Part shown: positions 16,297-24,642 of the stretch, piece after piece
Position numbering within the stretch: the stretch's first letter is position 1
Layout of the letters: every line of letters starts with the position of its first letter
DNA from: DAITBA01 sp036824005
GTDB taxonomy: Bacteria > Pseudomonadota > Gammaproteobacteria > Burkholderiales > Rhodocyclaceae
Length of the DNA: 64,000 bases
Reading direction: 5' to 3'
NCBI GenBank assembly: GCA_036824005.1
Contig: DAITBA010000010.1
Location: 62,001 to 126,000, forward strand
Program-made: the position numbers and the translations under genes
Notes under the pieces: model-generated
Told to the model about the DNA's origin: nothing
The model's input: the letters and a program-made list of their open reading frames with translations, nothing else
The model's database searches: none

Positions 16297-17352
16297 ATGG
16301 ATACACTTACCCATGCCCTTTCAGGCGCGCTGCTTGCGCGTGCCACTGCGCCGTACAATAAGCGTGCGGCACAGGCCATGCCCGACGCGCAGCGACTTGC
16401 CGTGGGCGCCCTGGCCGCCGCCTTTCCCGATCTCGATGTTCTGCTGAGCTGGGTATCGTCGCTGTCCTACCTGACGGAGCATCGCGGCCTCACCCATTCG
16501 ATCATCATGCTGCCGCTCTGGGCCCTGGCCCTCGGCTGGCTGGCGGCAAGGTTGTTCCGGCGTCGCCACGACTGGCGCGGTTATGCCGTCGTCGCGGCGC
16601 TCGGGATCGCCATACATATTCTCGGCGATGTCATCACTTCCTTCGGCACGATGATCTTCGCGCCTCTGTCGGACGCCCGCTACTCCCTCGATACGACCTT
16701 CATCATCGACTTGTGGTTCTCGGGCATCATCGTCGCCGGGTTGCTCGTCTCGTGGTACCACCGCACCTCGCCCGTGCCGGCGCGGGCGGCACTGTCCGTG
16801 CTTGTCGTCTACGTCGGGCTGCAGGGCGTGTTGCAGGCGCGGGCGATCGATATCGGACGGGAGTTCGCGCGTGCCAGCGGCATGTCCGACGCGTCGGTGC
16901 GCGCGCTGCCAAGGCCGCCGACGCCCCTGAACTGGACCGTGGCGATTCGCGACGGGGAGCAGTACCGCTATGCCCACGTCAATTTGCTGCGGCGCGAGCC
17001 TGTCCCTGCCGGGCCCGATGCCGGACTGATCGGCCGCATCGACGCCGCGTTCCGGCCGGTGACGCACGCCCAGTGGCGTAGCGGCACGCTATTCGGCGAA
17101 ACTGCGGCCGAGATGCGGATTGCCCGCGAAGCCTGGAGCCAGGCGCAATTTGGTTTCTACCGCTGGTTCGCGGAGCTGCCCATGCTCTACCGCATCGACG
17201 CCGGCACTGCTCCCTGCGTCTGGTTCTACGATCTGCGTTTCGTCGTGCCCGGACGCGATATGCTGCCGTTCCGCTACGGCCTGTGCCGCAACGGCGAGGG
17301 CTGGGAGCGCTTCGAATTGCTCGCCGACGGGCTGCGGCGGGCGTTGCGCTGA
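16297..17352 (+). CDS. YdjM-family inner-membrane putative metal-dependent hydrolase
   Basis: A 351-residue integral membrane protein that begins MDTLTHALSGALLARA, the hallmark of the YdjM/DUF457 family. Conserved His and Asp residues likely bind metal: THALSG at the N-terminus, HRGLTHS near residue 65 and HILGDVITSFGT near 107. Several hydrophobic segments occupy the first half; the second half, from about residue 190, is a soluble domain. Family members are annotated as metal-dependent hydrolases from sequence alone, and E. coli YdjM is an SOS gene. The gene is divergent from the SIMPL gene across a 128-base gap. Substrate unknown. Confidence 0.87.
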   Translation: MDTLTHALSGALLARATAPYNKRAAQAMPDAQRLAVGALAAAFPDLDVLLSWVSSLSYLTEHRGLTHSIIMLPLWALALGWLAARLFRRRHDWRGYAVVAALGIAIHILGDVITSFGTMIFAPLSDARYSLDTTFIIDLWFSGIIVAGLLVSWYHRTSPVPARAALSVLVVYVGLQGVLQARAIDIGREFARASGMSDASVRALPRPPTPLNWTVAIRDGEQYRYAHVNLLRREPVPAGPDAGLIGRIDAAFRPVTHAQWRSGTLFGETAAEMRIAREAWSQAQFGFYRWFAELPMLYRIDAGTAPCVWFYDLRFVVPGRDMLPFRYGLCRNGEGWERFELLADGLRRALR

Positions 17353-17425
17353 CGACGAAAGGCATCGGGACGTGCCGCGGCCGTGATCGCACGCCAGCGA
17401 TATTCGACAGGAGGAGGTGGCGACC

Positions 17426-18304
17426 ATGACATCGGGGAGCGATTCGCCAGCAGTACCGCAGCCGCTTTTCATCATCTCTGGCGGAGCGGGGGCGCTGGGC
17501 AAGCATCTGGCACGTATCGCCCTGTCGCAGTTTCCAGGCAACGACGCGGAAGTCATCATCATCCCGCAGATACGCCAGATGGAACAACTGGAGGAGGCCG
17601 TCGAGCGGGTGGCGGCGCGCCGTGGCGTCATCATTCACACCATGGTGGATCCGGTCCTGCGTAAGACGCTGGTAGGCATGGCCCGGCAACGAAATCTTGC
17701 AGCGGTGGATACCATCGGCGACTTGATTGGTGAGCTCGCGGACGTATTCCAGCGCCAGCCGCTCGGCGAGCCGGGCATTTACCATGGCGACGACGAGGCA
17801 TACCAGGAGCGCATCAAGGCCATCGAGTACACCGTGGACCATGATGACGGGCGCAACCCGCAAGAACTGCACGAGGCCGACGTGGTGCTTACGGGCGTGT
17901 CGCGCGTGGGCAAGACGCCGCTCAGCATCTACCTGTCGGTGCTGGGCTGGAAGGTGGCGAACATGCCGTTGGTGCCGGGAATCGCGGTGCCCGACGAATT
18001 GCTCCAGGTCGACCGGCGCCGCGTCATCGGTCTGATCATCGATCCAGCGGAACTTGCCGAACATCGTGGCTGGCGACAGCGCTCCATGTCGGGCACGGCG
18101 GGACGTTCATACACCGATCCGGCGAAGCTGTACGACGAACTCGATATGGCGCGTCAGGTTTTCCGCAGGGGCGGTTTCGCGATCGTCGACGTGACCAACA
18201 AGCCGGTGGAGGAAAGCGCAGACGAGATCATCGCCATTATTTCCCGCTGGTTCGAGCGCAAGGTGCAGGTGCCGATTTTCCGCAAAGGTGGCGGGCGGGG
18301 CTGA
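17426..18304 (+). CDS. ppsR: Phosphoenolpyruvate synthase regulatory protein (kinase/pyrophosphorylase)
   Basis: A 292-residue bifunctional regulator of PEP synthase: it phosphorylates a threonine on the enzyme with ADP and removes the phosphate phosphorolytically. The P-loop is visible in GVSRVGKTPLSIYL near residue 165, and the late motif SAD-type segment EESADEIIAIISRW closes the protein. The start is well fixed: AGGAGG at 17412-17417 lies eight bases before ATG 17426, while an in-frame GTG at 17417 would overlap that site. In many proteobacteria this gene is divergent from ppsA, but ppsA is not in this window. The YdjM-like gene upstream is on the same strand, 73 bases away. Confidence 0.93.
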   Translation: MTSGSDSPAVPQPLFIISGGAGALGKHLARIALSQFPGNDAEVIIIPQIRQMEQLEEAVERVAARRGVIIHTMVDPVLRKTLVGMARQRNLAAVDTIGDLIGELADVFQRQPLGEPGIYHGDDEAYQERIKAIEYTVDHDDGRNPQELHEADVVLTGVSRVGKTPLSIYLSVLGWKVANMPLVPGIAVPDELLQVDRRRVIGLIIDPAELAEHRGWRQRSMSGTAGRSYTDPAKLYDELDMARQVFRRGGFAIVDVTNKPVEESADEIIAIISRWFERKVQVPIFRKGGGRG

Positions 18305-18584
18305 CGGGCGGCGCACACCAGCGGGGGCCCGCCGGGCGATCCGGCGACCGCAGCGGGCGGGTGATAGAATGCACCATCCCGACAGCACCCAGCAGCGCAT
18401 GGACTGTTGCTCCCGCCGGACGCGCAATGCAAAGCCCCGCATGCGCCTGGAGCCGGCCAGCTTCTGCCTGAATCGACGTCCACGCGACCGCGCCACCGCC
18501 CTTGTCGTGACGCGCCGACTCCGCTTGATCCGCTGTCCGCTGGCGCACTTGGCGCGCCGACCTGCCACCTGAGAAGCCAGTCCC
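18305..18584. other. Intergenic region, no supportable gene
   Basis: These 280 bases between ppsR and the CNNM gene contain short open frames but none with a family signature or a convincing ribosome site. A gatagaat sequence near 18362 could be a -10 element for the downstream gene. I see no riboswitch consensus or terminator here. Confidence 0.5.
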
Positions 18585-19907
18585 ATGGAAATCGTCATCA
18601 TCGCCGTGCTCATCGTGTTGAACGGCCTGTTTGCCATGTCCGAGATGTCGGTCGTGTCCTCGCGCAAGACGCGTTTGCAGCAGTGGGCGGACGAGGGGGA
18701 CACCAGCGCCGGCGCGGCGCTCGCGCTGGCCAACGAGCCCGGCCATTTCCTGTCCACCATCCAGATCGGCATCACGGTCATCGGCATCTTCAGCGGCGCC
18801 TTCGGCGAAGCCACGGTCGCCATGCGTCTGGCGGAGTGGCTCGCGGACCTGCCGGTGGTCGGCCCCTACAGCAAGCAGGTGGCATTGGCCATCGTTGTCG
18901 TTGTGATTACCTATTTCTCGCTCGTCTTCGGCGAACTGGTGCCCAAGCGGCTTGCTTTGTACAGCCCGGAACTGATCGCGACGTTCGCCGCGCGGCCGAT
19001 GGGGTTGCTCACCCAGGCAACTTACCCGCTGGTGCGACTGCTCAGCTTTTCGACCGAAGCGGTGCTGCGGCTGCTGGGCGCCCGCCGGCGCGAGGAGCCG
19101 CCGGTCACCGAGGAGGAAATCAAGACGCTCATGGAGCAGGGCGCCGAGGCGGGCGTGTTCGAGAAGTCGGAGCAGGCGCTGGTGTCGCGCGTGTTCCGGC
19201 TCGACGAGATGCGCATCGGCTCGATCATGACCCCGCGACTGGACGTCGTCTTTCTCGACCTGGACCAGCCGGTGGCAGAGAACTGGCAGACAATGCTCGA
19301 CAACACGCCCAGCCGCTATCCTGTATGCCGAGGCGATATTCACAATGTCGTGGGCATCTTGCACACCAAGGACCTCCTGCCCGACCTGCACGCGGGGAAG
19401 CCGGTCGATCTGGCGGCCTACGTCCGCTCGCCGCTTTACGTGCCGGTGTCCGTTTCGGTAATGGTGCTGCTGGAAACCTTCAAGCGTACCAAGCACCAGA
19501 TCGCCCTGGTCGTCGATGAGTATGGTGAGATCGAAGGATTGGTGACGCTCAACGATGTATTGGAGGCGATTGTCGGCGACATGCCCTCCGAGGAGTTGGA
19601 GGGCGACCTCCAGGCAGTGCAGCGCGAGGACGGCTCGTGGCTGTTCGATGGCATGGTGTCGGTGGAGCGGTTCAAAAACGTGTTCGCCATCGCGCAGGAA
19701 CTCCCGGGCGAGGAGTCCGGCAGTTTCCACACCCTCGGCGGCTTCTTCATGACCCGGCTCGGGCGCGTGCCCAAGGTCGCCGATCATTTTGAGTGGGAAG
19801 GGCTGCGCTTCGAGGTGATGGACATGGATCGCAACCGCATCGACAAACTGCTCGTGGCGCGGCTGGCGACGCCGGCGCCGGAAGGCAGCGCCGCGACAGA
19901 CGCGTGA
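18585..19907 (+). CDS. CNNM/CorC-type transporter-associated protein with CBS pair
   Basis: A 440-residue membrane protein of the hemolysin/CNNM family. The N-terminal DUF21 region (about 1-190) has several membrane segments and the conserved NGLFAMSEMSVVSSRKTRL motif. A CBS-domain pair follows (about 210-340; IMTPRLDVVFLDLDQPV and HQIALVVDEYGEIEGLVTLNDVLEAIVGD), then a C-terminal CorC_HlyC domain (about 350-430; DGMVSVERFKNVF, TLGGFFMTRLGRVPK). Relatives take part in Mg/Co or Na homeostasis; the direction and ion are not predictable from sequence. The ABC operon begins 31 bases later on the same strand, but no functional link is evident. Confidence 0.9.
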   Translation: MEIVIIAVLIVLNGLFAMSEMSVVSSRKTRLQQWADEGDTSAGAALALANEPGHFLSTIQIGITVIGIFSGAFGEATVAMRLAEWLADLPVVGPYSKQVALAIVVVVITYFSLVFGELVPKRLALYSPELIATFAARPMGLLTQATYPLVRLLSFSTEAVLRLLGARRREEPPVTEEEIKTLMEQGAEAGVFEKSEQALVSRVFRLDEMRIGSIMTPRLDVVFLDLDQPVAENWQTMLDNTPSRYPVCRGDIHNVVGILHTKDLLPDLHAGKPVDLAAYVRSPLYVPVSVSVMVLLETFKRTKHQIALVVDEYGEIEGLVTLNDVLEAIVGDMPSEELEGDLQAVQREDGSWLFDGMVSVERFKNVFAIAQELPGEESGSFHTLGGFFMTRLGRVPKVADHFEWEGLRFEVMDMDRNRIDKLLVARLATPAPEGSAATDA

Positions 19908-19938
19908 GCGACTGCGGGCGGCGCTGGAACTCAGAGAC

Positions 19939-20643
19939 TTGCTGATAATTTCCCAGGTAGCCAAGAGCTTTCAGGGCGCTCGCCCGCGCACCGTGCTGGC
20001 CGGCATCGATTTGGCGCTTTCCGCCGGCGAGTATGTCGCGGTGATGGGCGAGTCCGGGGTCGGTAAGTCAACCCTGCTCAACCTCATCGCCGGGCTGGAC
20101 CGGCCTGACGCCGGCAGCATCCGTTTCGACGGCTCCGATCTCGCCAGCATGGACGACGATGCCGCCACGGCGCTGCGGCGGTGGAAGATGGGATTCGTGT
20201 TCCAGGCCTTCCACATCCTGCCGCATCTGAGTGTGGCGCAGAACGTCGTCCTGCCGCTGCTGCTGAACGGCGTCGCGCACGATGAGGCGCGCCGGCGCGT
20301 CGCGGCGATGCTTGAGGCGGTCGGACTGGCGGGGCGGGGGGACAGCGCGCCGCGGGAGCTTTCGGGCGGCGAGCTGCAGCGCGTGGCCATCGCCCGCGCC
20401 GTTGTCCATCGGCCCCGGCTGGTGCTGGCCGACGAGCCGACGGGAAACCTCGACCCGGAATCGGCAGTCCAGGTCCTACGCGTGCTGCGGGAGCAGGTGA
20501 AGGGCAATGGCGCCGCAGGGGTGCTCGTCACCCATTCGTCGCTGGCAGCCGCCACGGCCGATCGTGTCTTGCTGCTGACGGCCCAGGGCTTGCGTCCGGC
20601 CGTGGGCGAACGTCGGGCGGAGAGGAGAGATGCGTCCGCGTGA
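19939..20643 (+). CDS. ABC transporter ATP-binding protein (LolD/MacB-type)
   Basis: A 234-residue ABC ATPase that powers the permease encoded next. Walker A is GESGVGKST, the signature motif LSGGELQRVAIARA, Walker B LVLADEPTGNLD, and the switch His is in VLVTHSS. The sequence most resembles exporters of the LolD/MacB/AttE type. The start is taken as TTG 19939 (LIISQVAKSF); there is no ATG upstream in frame, and a further upstream CTG cannot be excluded. The 3' end overlaps the permease by 14 bases, a sign of coupling. See the downstream genes for the likely function of the complex. Confidence 0.92.
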   Translation: MLIISQVAKSFQGARPRTVLAGIDLALSAGEYVAVMGESGVGKSTLLNLIAGLDRPDAGSIRFDGSDLASMDDDAATALRRWKMGFVFQAFHILPHLSVAQNVVLPLLLNGVAHDEARRRVAAMLEAVGLAGRGDSAPRELSGGELQRVAIARAVVHRPRLVLADEPTGNLDPESAVQVLRVLREQVKGNGAAGVLVTHSSLAAATADRVLLLTAQGLRPAVGERRAERRDASA

Positions 20644-23152
20644 GTTCCCGCCCGCGGTCCTGTTGCTAGGCGAGTTGGGCAGCCATCCCGGTCGTGCCCT
20701 GATCGGCGTGCTTGCCATTGCCATAGGCGTGGCGATGGGTTATGCGGTGCATCTCATCAACCACGCGGCGCTCGACGAGTTCTCCCAGGCGGTGCGCTCG
20801 CTCATGGGCAACGCCGATGTGGAAATTCGTGGGCCGCGCGCCGGATTCGACGAGATGCTCTATCCGCGCATCGCGACCTCGCCCGAGGTGGCGGCTGTCA
20901 GTCCTGTCGTGGAGGTGGACGCGCGGCTGCCGGACCAGCGCGAGCCGCTCAAGATCCTCGGCATAGACGTCTTCCGCGCCGCCGCCGTCCAGCCCAGCCT
21001 GATTGGTTTGCCGGAGGACGGTTCGGACCGGCTGCGTGTCCTCGATCCGAACGCGCTGTTCCTCTCGCCGGCGGCCATGTCCTGGCTGGGTCTGAAGGCC
21101 GGCGACACACTCGCGGTGCAGGTCGGTCTGGACGAGGTTCGCCTCGACGTCGCCGGCACCGTTCCGGCCGCAGGCGAGGGGTTGCGCATCGGTGTGATGG
21201 ACATCGGCGCTGCCCAATGGCGTTTCGATCGCCTTGGCGTGCTACACCGGCTGGACATCAAGCTGCGAGCCGGTGTCGCGCCCGATGCGTTCGCGGATGC
21301 CGTGCGCGGCGTGCTGCCGGCCGGCGTGGCGGTGACGACGCCGGAGGACAACGTGCGCCGCACCTCCAACCTGTCGCGCGCCTATCGGGTGAATCTGAAC
21401 GTGCTGGCGCTGGTGGCGCTGTTCACCGGCTCCTTCCTCGTCTTTTCCACGCAGGCCCTGTCGGTGGTGCGGCGACGCGCGCAGATCGCGCTGTTGCGCG
21501 TGCTCGGCGTTACCCGCGCCGGCGTACTGCGGGGTCTGCTCGCGGAGGGGTTGGTGCAGGGTCTAGTCGGCTCGGCGCTCGGGCTCGTGCTCGGCTTCGC
21601 CGCCACATCGCTCGTTCTTGCCCATGCCGGTGCCGATCTGGGCGGCGGTTTCTTTGCCGGCGTGCAGCCGACAGTGCGCTTCGATCCGGCGATGGCGCTG
21701 GTGTTCGGCGCGCTGGGCCTGGCGGCGGCACTGGCGGGCAGTCTGGCGCCGGCCTGGGAGGCGGCTCGGGCGCGGCCGGCGCAAGCCTTGAAGGCCGGTG
21801 ACGAAGAGGTAGCGCTGGCGCGGCTGCGCTCGCCCTGGGGCGGGCTGGCGACGGTCGCTGCGGGCTTGGCGCTGACCCAGGCGGGGCCGGTCGACGGTCT
21901 GCCATTGTTCGGCTACGTTGCCATCGCTCTGCTATTGATCGGCGGCATCATGCTCATGCCGTGGGTATCGCATGTCTTGTTCGCGCTGCTGCCATCCGGC
22001 GGGCGTGCCGCACCCTACCTCGCAGTGAACCAACTCGCTGGTGCACCGGGGCGGGCGTCCATCGCCCTGGGCGGCATTCTCGCCAGCTTCAGCCTGATGG
22101 TGGCGATGGCCATCATGGTGGCGAGCTTTCGCACCTCGGTGGATCATTGGCTCGGCATTGTGCTGCCTGCCGACCTGTACATGCGTGCCGGCCCGGTGGG
22201 CGATACGGCCTACCTCGGCCCCGAGGTGCAGACCGTCATCGCGGCCACACCCGGCGTGGCGCGCGTCGAGTTCCAGCGCTCGACCCACCTCGCTCTCGAC
22301 CCGCTGCGTCCGCCGGTGACGCTGATCGTCCGCGCCATCGACGCCGCGAGTCCGGGCGCGCGCCTGCCGCTGGTGGGTGCGCCGGTTATGCCTCAGCCGG
22401 ACGATCCGCCGCCGGTCTGGGTCAGCGAGGCCATGGTGGATCTGTACGGTTTCGGCACAGGGCGGCGCGTCCGCCTGCCGCTCGCCGGCCGTTCGGTGGA
22501 CGTCATGGTGGCCGGGGTCTGGCGTGACTATGCCCGTCAGCACGGCGCGGTGGTGATGCGCCAGGAGGACTATCGACGCCTGACCGGCGATGCCAGGGTC
22601 AACGAGGCGGCCCTGTGGCTCGATCGCGACACGGGCGCGGCGCGGGCGGCGGCGCGGCTGCGCGAGCGCATCGACGGCGGCGAGCGCATCGAGTTTGCTG
22701 AACCGGGCGAGATCCGCACCGTCAGCCTGAGGATCTTCGACCGCAGCTTCGCCGTCACCTATCTGCTCGAGGCCGTTGCCATCGTCATCGGCCTGTTCGG
22801 TATCGCCGCCAGCTTCGGCGGACAGTCCCTGGCGCGTTCGCGGGAGTTCGGCATGCTGCGCCACATCGGCGTCACACGCCGCCAGATCGGCGCGATGCTC
22901 GCCATCGAGGGAGCATTGCTGGCGGCGCTTGGCGTGGCGACGGGCCTGATTCTGGGCTGGGTCGTGGCGCTGATCCTGATCCACGTCGTCAATCCCCAGT
23001 CTTTCCACTGGACCATGGGCGTGCATATGCCTTGGGGGCTGTTGGCGATCGTGGCGACGGTGCTCGTGGCGGCCGCCGCGCTTGCCGCGGTGGTGAGCGG
23101 TCGGCGGGCGATGTCGGTGCAGGCGGTGCGCGCCGTGCGGGAGGACTGGTGA
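20630..23152 (+). CDS. FtsX-like ABC transporter permease (two-repeat type)
   Basis: An 840-residue inner-membrane permease with two FtsX-like halves. The N-terminal transmembrane segment (ALIGVLAIAIGVAMGYAV) is followed by a large periplasmic MacB-PCD-like region (about 45-240). Four membrane segments then lie near 250-400, a further pair with a second periplasmic region near 410-700, and the last three helices end at about 830 (ITYLLEAVAIVIGLFG, REFGMLRHIGVTRRQIGAM). Proteins with this duplicated layout (YbbP/AttFG-like) export or extract lipids or peptides rather than import solutes. The stop overlaps the next gene's GTG start (GTGA), so the three genes form one operon. Confidence 0.92.
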   Translation: MRPREFPPAVLLLGELGSHPGRALIGVLAIAIGVAMGYAVHLINHAALDEFSQAVRSLMGNADVEIRGPRAGFDEMLYPRIATSPEVAAVSPVVEVDARLPDQREPLKILGIDVFRAAAVQPSLIGLPEDGSDRLRVLDPNALFLSPAAMSWLGLKAGDTLAVQVGLDEVRLDVAGTVPAAGEGLRIGVMDIGAAQWRFDRLGVLHRLDIKLRAGVAPDAFADAVRGVLPAGVAVTTPEDNVRRTSNLSRAYRVNLNVLALVALFTGSFLVFSTQALSVVRRRAQIALLRVLGVTRAGVLRGLLAEGLVQGLVGSALGLVLGFAATSLVLAHAGADLGGGFFAGVQPTVRFDPAMALVFGALGLAAALAGSLAPAWEAARARPAQALKAGDEEVALARLRSPWGGLATVAAGLALTQAGPVDGLPLFGYVAIALLLIGGIMLMPWVSHVLFALLPSGGRAAPYLAVNQLAGAPGRASIALGGILASFSLMVAMAIMVASFRTSVDHWLGIVLPADLYMRAGPVGDTAYLGPEVQTVIAATPGVARVEFQRSTHLALDPLRPPVTLIVRAIDAASPGARLPLVGAPVMPQPDDPPPVWVSEAMVDLYGFGTGRRVRLPLAGRSVDVMVAGVWRDYARQHGAVVMRQEDYRRLTGDARVNEAALWLDRDTGAARAAARLRERIDGGERIEFAEPGEIRTVSLRIFDRSFAVTYLLEAVAIVIGLFGIAASFGGQSLARSREFGMLRHIGVTRRQIGAMLAIEGALLAALGVATGLILGWVVALILIHVVNPQSFHWTMGVHMPWGLLAIVATVLVAAAALAAVVSGRRAMSVQAVRAVREDW

Positions 23153-24240
23153 GGGCGCGGCTCTTGCGGCGGGCACTTGGCCGCGGCCTGGCGGTCTTCG
23201 TCGCCTTTACCTCAGCCAGCGCGGCGCCGCCCGACTATCCCGCCGTCGTACCGGGACACGCCCTGAGCTTCCCGCGCGACCACGGGGCGCATCCCGACTT
23301 CCGCACCGAGTGGTGGTACGTGACCGGTTGGCTGGACGCCGAAGGAGACAAGACACTCGGCTTTCAGGTTACGTTCTTCCGCTCTCGCCCGGAACTCGAT
23401 CAGGGCAATCCCGGCCGTTTCGCGCCCAACCAACTGCTCTTCGCCCATGCTGCCGTGAGCGATCCGACCGTCGGGCGGCTGCTCCACGATCAGCGCTCGG
23501 CCCGGGTCGGGTTCGGCTTGGCTGAGGCGTCGCGCCAGGACACCGACGTCCGGATCGACGACTGGTCTTTTGTGCGCTTACCCCGCGGCAGCTATTTGGC
23601 GAAGATCGCGGCCCGGGAATTCGCGCTCGATTTCGAGTTCGCGCCGGCGGGGGGTGTGCTGCTTCAGGGCAGGGACGGTGTCAGCCGCAAGGGCCCGCGG
23701 CCGGAACAGGCAAGCTATTACTACAGCCGGCCGCAGATCGTGGTGAGCGGTACGCTCAGCCGCGGCGGACGTGCCCTGCCAGTCAAGGGCGTGGCGTGGC
23801 TCGATCACGAGTGGTCCAGCGCCTACCTGGCGCGAGAGGCCTCGGGCTGGGACTGGGCCGGCATCAATTTCGACGATGGCTCGGCGCTCATGGCGTTCCA
23901 GATCCGCGACCGCCACGGCGGCCGCTTCTGGGCGGGCGGTTCCCTGCGCGGCCGGGACGGGAAGGTGCGTGCGCTCGGGCCTGAAGACATCCGGTTCGCG
24001 CCGCGGCGCCACTGGCGCTCGCCGCGTACCGGCACGCTGTATCCCGTCGCCATGGCGGTGCAGGCGGCCGATCTGCGAATCGATCTGGTGCCGCTCATGG
24101 ATGATCAGGAGCTGGACAGCCGGGCGAGCACCGGCGCCGTCTACTGGGAAGGCGCGGTAACGGCGTCGCGCACCGGCCAGACTGTCGGGCGTGGCTATCT
24201 GGAGCTGACTGGCTACTTTCAGCCCCTGAAGCTGCAGTGA
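23149..24240 (+). CDS. AttH/CrtC-like lipocalin-fold protein of an ABC operon
   Basis: A 363-residue exported protein of the AttH / hydroxyneurosporene synthase (CrtC-like) family, with two tandem lipocalin-like halves. A signal peptide (GRGLAVFVAFTSASA) precedes PRDHGAHPDFRTEWWYVTGW, the family signature. Further conserved blocks are LFAHAAVSDP, then YYYSRPQIVVSGTL, the WLDHEWSS motif and the W-rich WDWAGINFDDGSALMAFQIR. The start is GTG 23149, overlapping the permease stop, with GGGAGG four bases upstream. The ATPase-permease-AttH order matches the AttEFGH-type locus described in Agrobacterium. A lipidic or hydrophobic substrate is plausible but not shown; a carotenoid hydratase role is not supported because no carotenoid genes are nearby. 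Confidence 0.87.
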   Translation: MRARLLRRALGRGLAVFVAFTSASAAPPDYPAVVPGHALSFPRDHGAHPDFRTEWWYVTGWLDAEGDKTLGFQVTFFRSRPELDQGNPGRFAPNQLLFAHAAVSDPTVGRLLHDQRSARVGFGLAEASRQDTDVRIDDWSFVRLPRGSYLAKIAAREFALDFEFAPAGGVLLQGRDGVSRKGPRPEQASYYYSRPQIVVSGTLSRGGRALPVKGVAWLDHEWSSAYLAREASGWDWAGINFDDGSALMAFQIRDRHGGRFWAGGSLRGRDGKVRALGPEDIRFAPRRHWRSPRTGTLYPVAMAVQAADLRIDLVPLMDDQELDSRASTGAVYWEGAVTASRTGQTVGRGYLELTGYFQPLKLQ

Positions 24241-24277
24241 GGGCAAGAGCGCGGACGGAAATCCGTTTGCGCGATTG

Positions 24278-24490
24278 TCAGGACTCGTCGCTGTTGCGAG
24301 GGTCTTTACACTGCCTCGCGGCGGCGCTGCGCGCTGGCGAGCTCTCGTCGCTCAGGCCGGCGAACATGGCGGCCAGCATGAGCACGACATAGACGAGGAG
24401 GGCCAGGGTGAGCGCATCTTCATTGACCGCGACCATGTAGACGGGCAGCACGTTGCTACCGGTAAACAGAAAGGATGTCCAGTCATTCAT
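24278..24490 (-). CDS. Putative small membrane protein
   Basis: A possible 70-residue protein with one clear hydrophobic segment (ALTLALLVYVVLMLAAMFAGL, about residues 26-46), an N-terminal part with W, F and L, and a polar, charged tail. AGGA lies upstream of the ATG but at a longer than usual distance. It occupies the gap between the AttH-like gene and the CoA transferase, pointing opposite to both. I recognise no family, and a gap of this size could hold it by chance, so the call is tentative. Confidence 0.4.
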   Translation of the reverse strand: MNDWTSFLFTGSNVLPVYMVAVNEDALTLALLVYVVLMLAAMFAGLSDESSPARSAAARQCKDPRNSDES

Positions 24491-24642
24491 CGGTCCAAGT
24501 CCTCGTGCGATTGCTCATTCTTGCGCCTGTGTGTCGCAGAATCTTCACGCCGTGTTCACTTTTCCCAGAGCACGGGGCAATGGGTGTCCTGTGCTGGTTT
24601 TCACGGCAGAATTCCGGTTTTCTGTAGCGAGGGGAATTCGCC

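Noticed and set aside
23149..24240. The AttH-like protein considered as a carotenoid 1,2-hydratase (CrtC)
   Set aside because: The fold family is shared, but no carotenoid genes are nearby and the ABC operon context fits the AttH type better.
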